Assembly (NCBI GenBank): GCA_030668065.1
Contig: DAOUUS010000047.1
Coordinates: 1-9,059 of the forward strand
Direction: 5' to 3'
Source: Candidatus Methanophagales archaeon
Lineage (GTDB): Archaea > Halobacteriota > Syntropharchaeia > Alkanophagales > Methanospirareceae
DNA length: 9,059 nucleotides
Shown: one piece after another, positions 1 to 5,406 of the stretch
How positions within the stretch are numbered: position 1 is the first letter of the stretch
How the letters are laid out: every line of letters starts with the position of its first letter
Notes under the pieces: generated by a model
What the model saw: only the letters and a program-made list of their open reading frames with translations
What the model was told of the DNA's origin: nothing
Databases searched by the model: none
Position numbers and translations under genes: made by a program

Positions 1-1
1 A

Positions 2-550
2 GTAAATCCCTACGGGGTCTACGATCAGACGCGCAATGAAGGGTGGGTGAATGTTGGTATAGACCACGACACATCAGCGTTTGCCGTTGAAAGTATAAGA
101 CAATGGTGGAATTCTATGGGCCAAAAAGTATATCCCGATTCGGAAAAACTTTTAATTACTGCTGATAGCGGTGGAAGTAATGGATACCGGGTCAGACTAT
201 GGAAAATAGAATTGCAAAAATTTGCGGATGAAACAGGACTGGAAATAGCAATCTCTCATTTCCCTCCGGGGACAAGCAAGTGGAACAAGATTGAGCATAG
301 GTTATTCTCTTTTACCCAAAATTGGAGAGGTAAACCCCTTATAAGTCATGAAGTTATTGTGAACCTTATATCTGCAACAACTACCAATAAAGGCCTACTG
401 GTTAAATGACAACTAGACAAAAATTCATATCCTAAAGGAATCAAGATTTCTGATGAGATAATGGAACAGATTAACATTATTAGGAGCGATTTTCATGGTG
501 AATGGTACTATACCATCCTTCCAAAACATGCACTATATTGTCCATGTTAA
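2..550 (+). pseudogene. ISAzo13-family transposase remnant (3' part, internal stop)
   Basis: This is the C-terminal part of a DDE transposase that would cut and join insertion sequence ends. The frame is open from the window's first bases, so the true start lies outside; the in-frame GTG at 47 is an internal valine codon. Translation shows the family-like stretches PYGVYD, GWVNVGIDHDT, LLITADSGGSNG and HFPPGTSKWNKIEHRLFSF. I take the aspartate of TADSGG (164-166) and the glutamate of KIEHR (293-295) as the second and third DDE residues. The frame is broken by TGA at 407-409. The same frame then continues with recognisable C-terminal sequence (QLDKNSYPKG, DFHGEWYYTILP) until TAA at 548-550, so the stop is a point nonsense mutation and not the natural end. 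Family assignment is from recalled motif patterns. The element is probably dead unless the stop is a sequence error. No terminal inverted repeat could be confirmed after 550. Confidence 0.85.
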
Positions 551-576
551 TTTTTTACAGCCCCTTAAGTACGACA

Positions 577-798
577 AATATCCAAAAAGAGGTGTTATGG
601 GTAATTCTTTCACGACTGGAGAAGAAGGGATGGATTGAACGCATAGAAAAAGGAAAGTATATGATCATCCCGCTGGGTGCGGAGAAAGGAAAATATACGT
701 TAAATGAATTCATTATTGGTTCTTTGCTGGTAAATCCTTATTCTGTTGCTTACTGGAGCGCACTAAATTTTTATGGCTTGACCGAGCAGATACCAAAT
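577..798 (+). pseudogene. AbiEi-type antitoxin/regulator fragment, truncated at both ends
   Basis: The segment resembles the N-terminal winged-helix and linker region of AbiEi-family proteins, the antitoxin and autorepressor of type IV toxin-antitoxin systems, which also occur as solitary regulators. Family-like stretches are LWVILSRLEKKGWIERIEKG, KYMIIPLGAEKGKY and AYWSALNFYGLTEQIPN. An ATG at 502 opens this frame, but the residues it adds overlap the transposase C-terminus in another frame and look like noise. No start codon sits at the expected distance before the homology. On the right, similarity ends at about 798. The remaining residues to the stop at 826-828 are antisense to the end of the restriction enzyme gene. 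The natural protein should continue past IPN for roughly another hundred residues, and no AbiEii toxin gene follows. This is a broken gene, left between an IS remnant and the RM locus. Confidence 0.75.
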
Positions 799-799
799 G

Positions 800-3700
800 C
801 TAAAACCGCCCAAAGAAACCCTCAATAACCCCTATATCCTTTTCGTTTAACCCGTACAACGTGTAAACAAGCCCATTTATCTCGTCCTCGAGTTCTGCAA
901 CAGAAGGCGATTTTATCTGTGCTTTATCGCTTTCCAATTTTTTCAGAATCTCTTCTACAATTGCATCACTCTTTGGAATGAGTATCTGCGTCTTCTCGTC
1001 TTTCTTTGCTCTCGTTCCTTTTAGCGTGGTAACAACGTAATCTGCTTTTGCTACGGAATCAACAAAAACGGGCTTTTCTTTTTTGCCCAAAACGATGTTG
1101 TAGCCTATACCGCTGGTGTCTTCTTCTATTACGGGCTCAAGTGCCTTGTGATTGGATTTGAAAGTAATGCTTATGGAGTCGAACTCGTTGCCTTCGCTCC
1201 GGTATTCTTGAATGTATTCGTCCGGGAACTTCTCTATTTGCTGTTCAATCTTTACGTTTTCTAAGATTTGCTCGACCTTCTTCGTTATTTCGTCTGCAAT
1301 GTCTTGCTCGGATTTGGTTTTGGGGAGGCAGATTGGGAGGCGTTCGAGGTACTGAGCACGATACTCGAAATATTTACCCGCTTTAATTGTAGCAATATGC
1401 ATGAAATAGAATCCCAAAACATTTGAATTTAAAATCCCTAAAACATAAAGATAAGTTTTCTTATTATCATATTGATCTCTGAGGAGTATTCCATAAACGG
1501 GTCGTGTAAAATAATAACCGAACTCATCCAATGTGAAATTATTCCTATTCGACATGTTCGGAGTTAAAATCTTTAGTTTTTCGAAACGCTCAGGCAGCCT
1601 TGGATTCCAAATCTCGTACCATGCATCTCTTTTTCCTTTTTCAATACTGTCCATCAAATATTTTCTTTGCATTAGTTCGTATTCAAAAAGTTTAAAATAA
1701 TTGTACGCATTGGGATATTCTCTTTTCATTTCTTCCTCTGGTATTGCTATTGCTTCGCTTCTATCCCCTATTTTATCTTTTTTGTGTGGATAAACGACGT
1801 ATAGTCCTCCCCAGTCAATTCTATATCTTCGAACTTCTTTACCTTTAAGAAGTGGTTTCAACAAACTTTTTTCAAGGTTATACGCTTCTTCCTTCTTAAT
1901 ATGCCGAATTTTAATTTGTTTTTCGCTATCAGTTCCTAAAGTCAAAACAAAAAATACTTCATCATGCCCGGTATTTATTCCTTGGAATATTCTCTCTGTA
2001 ATTTCTTTTAGTTTCACTCCACTTCTTTCTATTTTATCAAAAACACTTTTTTCCTGAGGTGCCAGTAGGTCCCAAGTTTTATCCTTCAGTTCTAACTGAG
2101 GATACTCAAAAATCTCAAATTGTTTTGTGTAAAACAAGTGCTCAGTAAGTCTAGATTCTATTTCACGGAGTAAGTTTTCTTTAGGCCAGTATGCTTTGGC
2201 AACCTTGATGTTATGGTTCTTTATGTTTCTACTGTCCCTAATTGCTTCTGAAACTAATATCGCAGGATAATTTGTTACGTCTGCAAATACTCCAGAATCA
2301 CCAAAATCTACTAATTGATTTATTTTTGTTTTGTCCACAATTATTCTTCGTATTTTTTCGCCATAATTCGTAACCATAAATTGATTTGATACAATATATC
2401 CGATTTTCCCGCCATCTGTCAGCCAACTAATACCTCTTTCAATAAATAGCGTGTAAATATCAAATTTGCCCAAAGCACTTTCATAAAGCTTTTTATACCC
2501 TTCTTTTTGCTTTTTATCTAGCATTTGCACCCTTACATACGGTGGATTACCAACCACGAAATCATATTTCACGTAGTTTTTCAGAATCGCAGCAAGCATC
2601 AAGTCCTCGACTGATTTTATCAGCTTACCGTCACCGAAAGTCTCTTTGAGTTCCTCGAACTTCAGCAAGAAGTGCTCTGCATAAGGCATAAAGAAAGATA
2701 CCAATTTGTTCCAATCCTTATCTTCAAGGTACAGCTTGAAATTCTGTTCCAGCTTCTCTTTATCAACTACATATTTCTCCTGCCATGCCGACTCTTTTAC
2801 AGTGTCAAAAACCGCTTGAAGTGCTGCAAAATATTCCTGAACGCTTAACAAATCAGTTCTTGCGAACACGTCTTTATAATACGGCATTTTTATCTTCAGG
2901 TTCCCGCCTTCAACAGGCAAGCTCGTATCAATTAAAATATACCGAATACCCTCCTCAAAAGTCTTGAGGGTCACTTTCATCGCTTCTCCCTTCGTTTCAT
3001 CAACCAAAGAATCCGTTCTGAAAATCGGCAAGCGGTTCAAGACAAACTGTGGGTCTTCCACCATCGCTTTCTTGTATGCAGGAATCAAGACGAGCATGAA
3101 CTGCATCTGCGCCATGAAGGTAGCAAATGGGTGAATGTCGAAACCCGCGATGCAGAAATCGTCACAGAGCTCTTTTAAAATCGCCGGCCAGCCCTTTTCC
3201 TCCGCGATTTCTTCTGACGCTTTCAGGTATCGCCTTAACGCTTCGACCAAAAACGTACCTGAGCCACATGCAGGGTCTAACAAACGTTTGCCAATAACAC
3301 CTTGCCCTTCATAGCCAACAGCATCGAGTATGTATTCAACCACCTCCTGTGGCGTATAAAATTCCCCAAGTGCTTTTCTGGTCTCCTTATCAAAATAGTG
3401 CTGGTAGAGTGTCCCGAGCGGGTCACCAACAATCTCAGAAAAATCGAACTTGTATAGCGTTAAGATAATCTCAGCAAGGGCTTCGCCAAAGCGAGCTTTC
3501 TGCTTTTCGAATCTGGGACTGTAAAGAGCGGCACCGGGTTTCAATTCCCTATAACTGTCTTCCCACCAGTAGAATATATCGCCCTCGAAGACAGATTTCA
3601 CAAGCTTCTGCTTCATGCTCTCGATTAGATTCTTCGTGGTTACTGCCCATGCCAAAAGCGTAATATCGCCCCTGTAAGAAGTTCTCTCAATTTCCGTCTT

Positions 3701-4576
3701 AATGAACTTTGAAAACTCAATGTATGGCAATTTGTAATCCTCACATGCTTTCGCCAGAATCAACCGAGTGAACAAAGAATAGGCGCTTTCCAAGCAGAAC
3801 ATAAACTTGAACAGATTCTCTTCGGTCACTTCAAGCCCGATATGATCCATTATCCGCCGCCAGTTTTCAGGCACTTTATCCGGCTTCTTCGCATACGAAA
3901 TCTTCCAGAAGTTGTATGCACTTTTAAGGAACATAGACCGTTCCAATTCAAAATCAAAGAGACCAATCGTCTTTTGAACCAAGTTCACAAATATGGAATC
4001 ACCCTTTAATTCAAAACTGTCAAAGAAATACTGCTGTGAAATCTCCGTAGATAGATTTACCCTTTCCTTTGGGTCATCAAACCGCTCGAAATAGCTGAGC
4101 ACTTCGTTAATCCTAGTTCGTTCTATTTTAGGCTTTTTTAGCCAGGCTGATACCTCTTCGCACTGGGATAAGGTAACCTCGCCAAGGTTTAATCTTATCT
4201 TTAGCTCACTGTTAGAGTTCACCCGTTCATAGATCAAAAGTTCCTGGCCATCAGTAAGCACCCCATACCTCGCTTTTAACGGTTTTACGTACCGTTCCCA
4301 GAGTTGCACGGAATCATGTTCTAAATCTAACTCCTTCTTGAATTCCACCACAAAAGCAACGTTTTTGTAATCGTCAAATGCAAGTAGGTCGCTTCTTTTA
4401 CCTTTTATAGCAGTTTCAAATCGTATGTCTTTTAACTCGCCCGCATAACCAAACTCTTCAAGGATGCCGCTTTTAACAAATGCAACCCTCAAATCTTCCT
4501 CGGAAATATCCTTAGCGCTTTTTATTATTCCCTGAAGCTTTTTAAAGCTCGCCTGAATCTTCTTGGTATCTCCCAT
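800..4576 (-). CDS. Type IIG restriction-modification enzyme (nuclease, N6-adenine methyltransferase and specificity domain in one chain)
   Basis: This 1258-residue protein combines cleavage and methylation, as in Eco57I-like type IIG systems. The N-terminus carries a PD-(D/E)XK-like nuclease signature, RSDLLAF then VVEFKK, with D63, E78 and K80 as likely metal-site residues. The gamma-class N6-adenine methyltransferase core follows. Motif I is DPACGSGTF at 434-442 (AdoMet binding), preceded by the typical GEFYTPQEVVEYIL helix, and motif IV is NPPY at 677-680 (catalysis). After IFQGINTGHDEVFF (Q865) comes a TaqI/Eco57I-like target recognition region. The C-terminus has the charged helical ending seen in relatives (LVYTLYGLNEKDIGVIEG). 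Length and domain order are complete, with no internal stop. ATG at 4576 lies one base after the upstream TAA, which suggests translational coupling; the upstream ribosome site is weak. The stop is TAG at 800-802. The recognition sequence cannot be predicted from sequence alone. Restriction activity is inferred from the nuclease motif. Confidence 0.92.
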   Translation of the reverse strand: MGDTKKIQASFKKLQGIIKSAKDISEEDLRVAFVKSGILEEFGYAGELKDIRFETAIKGKRSDLLAFDDYKNVAFVVEFKKELDLEHDSVQLWERYVKPLKARYGVLTDGQELLIYERVNSNSELKIRLNLGEVTLSQCEEVSAWLKKPKIERTRINEVLSYFERFDDPKERVNLSTEISQQYFFDSFELKGDSIFVNLVQKTIGLFDFELERSMFLKSAYNFWKISYAKKPDKVPENWRRIMDHIGLEVTEENLFKFMFCLESAYSLFTRLILAKACEDYKLPYIEFSKFIKTEIERTSYRGDITLLAWAVTTKNLIESMKQKLVKSVFEGDIFYWWEDSYRELKPGAALYSPRFEKQKARFGEALAEIILTLYKFDFSEIVGDPLGTLYQHYFDKETRKALGEFYTPQEVVEYILDAVGYEGQGVIGKRLLDPACGSGTFLVEALRRYLKASEEIAEEKGWPAILKELCDDFCIAGFDIHPFATFMAQMQFMLVLIPAYKKAMVEDPQFVLNRLPIFRTDSLVDETKGEAMKVTLKTFEEGIRYILIDTSLPVEGGNLKIKMPYYKDVFARTDLLSVQEYFAALQAVFDTVKESAWQEKYVVDKEKLEQNFKLYLEDKDWNKLVSFFMPYAEHFLLKFEELKETFGDGKLIKSVEDLMLAAILKNYVKYDFVVGNPPYVRVQMLDKKQKEGYKKLYESALGKFDIYTLFIERGISWLTDGGKIGYIVSNQFMVTNYGEKIRRIIVDKTKINQLVDFGDSGVFADVTNYPAILVSEAIRDSRNIKNHNIKVAKAYWPKENLLREIESRLTEHLFYTKQFEIFEYPQLELKDKTWDLLAPQEKSVFDKIERSGVKLKEITERIFQGINTGHDEVFFVLTLGTDSEKQIKIRHIKKEEAYNLEKSLLKPLLKGKEVRRYRIDWGGLYVVYPHKKDKIGDRSEAIAIPEEEMKREYPNAYNYFKLFEYELMQRKYLMDSIEKGKRDAWYEIWNPRLPERFEKLKILTPNMSNRNNFTLDEFGYYFTRPVYGILLRDQYDNKKTYLYVLGILNSNVLGFYFMHIATIKAGKYFEYRAQYLERLPICLPKTKSEQDIADEITKKVEQILENVKIEQQIEKFPDEYIQEYRSEGNEFDSISITFKSNHKALEPVIEEDTSGIGYNIVLGKKEKPVFVDSVAKADYVVTTLKGTRAKKDEKTQILIPKSDAIVEEILKKLESDKAQIKSPSVAELEDEINGLVYTLYGLNEKDIGVIEGFFGRF

Positions 4577-4577
4577 G

Positions 4578-4952
4578 TTATACCTTTCTAATATCCTTTA
4601 CAAGGAAATTCCCACCACTCAACTTTACGCCCACGACTTCGATTTTTTTACCGACCAAAGCTTCTTTTATTCGCTCTAGCGTTGCCGCTTCACCCAGCTT
4701 ATTCGCCTCTTCCAGTGTGATACCCACACTTTTCTCTGTTGCATCCTTCTTGAAGATCAATGTGCATCGCACTTTTCCATTGTCAAATCGCGCTTTGATT
4801 CTCAAATCCCAGATTCCTTCTACATCGCTGTGTACTATACAAAAGTTGTCTATTATCCATCTGTCGCACTTAGGACACCGCTGAATAAGACCACTACCAT
4901 CGTAAATCTGCGTTATTTTCCCGCTACGGTTTGATTCATTTGTTTCCGTCAC
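4578..4952 (-). CDS. Short RPA-like ssDNA-binding protein (zinc finger plus OB-like domain)
   Basis: The 124 residues match the C-terminal part of archaeal replication protein A, which binds single-stranded DNA in replication and repair. DGSGLIQRCPKC resembles the conserved entry to the RPA zinc domain. The ligands form an exact CX2CX8CX2H pattern (CPKC, then C and H in FCIVH), followed by DVEGIWDLRIKARFDNG and an OB-like strand pattern ending in VKDIRKV. Full archaeal RPAs carry one or more additional OB folds before this domain; here there are only about 15 residues. The assigned start is GTG at 4950-4952, directly after an A8 run, with AGGT about eight bases upstream as a possible ribosome site. 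It overlaps the preceding gene by 17 bases in another frame, and could instead be the second half of a frameshifted fusion. It ends one base before the RM gene, so the two are probably cotranscribed. The product may bind ssDNA for, or alongside, the RM enzyme (inference). Confidence 0.75.
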   Translation of the reverse strand: MTETNESNRSGKITQIYDGSGLIQRCPKCDRWIIDNFCIVHSDVEGIWDLRIKARFDNGKVRCTLIFKKDATEKSVGITLEEANKLGEAATLERIKEALVGKKIEVVGVKLSGGNFLVKDIRKV

Positions 4953-5169
4953 TTTTTTTTACCTGTGCTTTTTCCAGAAACCCTTCAACGTGTTTAACCT
5001 CAATGACAATCAGTTCGGGGAACTTATCAGGAAAAGTGCCCAAAACCGAAATGGCTTTTTCCTCGCCCAGCGACTCAAGAATTTTTAAAGCATCCGGATG
5101 TATCTGGTACCCAGATCCAAGAATCCGCTTCAATATGCCTTCTTTTGTGGGTGAATAATCCATTTTCAT
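4936..5169 (-). CDS. Small protein resembling the N-terminal domain of DNA polymerase D small subunit (DP1)
   Basis: This is a 77-residue, mainly helical protein. The stretch KEGILKRILGSGYQIHPDALKILES resembles the N-terminal helical domain of archaeal DP1 (PolD small subunit), in which a GYQI.P.AL pattern recurs. The downstream OB and phosphoesterase domains of DP1 are absent, so it cannot be a polymerase subunit itself. ATG at 5169 is chosen because a TATA-like box lies about 29 bases upstream and no clear Shine-Dalgarno site is present, which fits leaderless initiation; ATG at 5163 is an alternative. The frame ends at TGA (4936-4938), 17 bases into the RPA-like frame. Loss of one A from the A8 tract at 4953-4960 would join both frames into one protein of about 200 residues. 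The similarity to DP1 is weak and recalled from memory. The ORF is probably a real gene or gene half, given its position at the head of the RM unit. Confidence 0.55.
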   Translation of the reverse strand: MKMDYSPTKEGILKRILGSGYQIHPDALKILESLGEEKAISVLGTFPDKFPELIVIEVKHVEGFLEKAQVKKSDGNK

Positions 5170-5192
5170 CTAATACTATGTTGCTTCGTCAA

Positions 5193-5202
5193 CCATAAAT
5201 AG
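5193..5202 (-). promoter_or_regulatory. Candidate archaeal TATA box for the RPA-like/RM unit
   Basis: On the minus strand the sequence reads CTATTTATGG, centred about 29 bases before the ATG at 5169. Archaeal TATA boxes usually sit about 26 bases before the transcription start, so transcription would begin at or within a few bases of the ATG. The lack of a Shine-Dalgarno site there agrees with a leaderless mRNA. No clear purine-rich BRE can be defined. This rests on position and composition only. Confidence 0.4.
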
Positions 5203-5330
5203 TTGATCTGTGACTTCAACCTTTTTCCGTACTAAAACATAACACTAAAAATGGTTAGAGTCACGGATGGATATGATTAAGATTGCAATGATGACATAAA
5301 CCGGAAGTTAAACGTAAGGCATTTGATTTT

Positions 5331-5356
5331 CTGCGTAAATCTGCGTAAATCTGCGT
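5331..5356. repeat. Short tandem repeat, unit CTGCGTAAAT, about 2.6 copies
   Basis: Two perfect 10-bp units at 5331-5350 are followed by a partial third (CTGCGT) at 5351-5356. On the minus strand the unit reads as repeated ACGCAGATTT. It lies in the 237-base gap between purL and the DP1-like gene, 51 to 76 bases past the purL stop. Short CGCAGATTTA-type repeats of this kind are found dispersed between genes in various prokaryotic genomes. No function is visible here. Confidence 0.8.
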
Positions 5357-5395
5357 CCTAAATAGTTAGAACTTGTACTTTATCTAAAGATCCAC

Positions 5396-5402
5396 CTAAA
5401 AA
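5396..5402 (-). terminator. Possible T-rich archaeal terminator after purL
   Basis: Four bases past the purL TAA the minus strand reads CTTTTTAGG, a five-T run with no supporting hairpin. Archaeal RNA polymerase can stop at short T runs, so this could end the purL transcript, but five Ts is a weak signal. Confidence 0.2.
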
Positions 5403-5406
5403 GACG

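Noticed and set aside
502..828. A complete 108-residue protein from ATG 502
   Set aside because: Its first 25 or so residues overlap the transposase end in another frame and its last 10 are antisense to the RM gene; only the middle has homology, so it is a chance chimeric frame over a gene fragment.
2785..2967. Plus-strand open frame inside the RM gene
   Set aside because: It lies antisense to a strongly conserved methyltransferase and has no recognisable motif; a shadow frame.
5331..5356. CRISPR array
   Set aside because: The units are 10 bp with no spacers and fewer than three copies.
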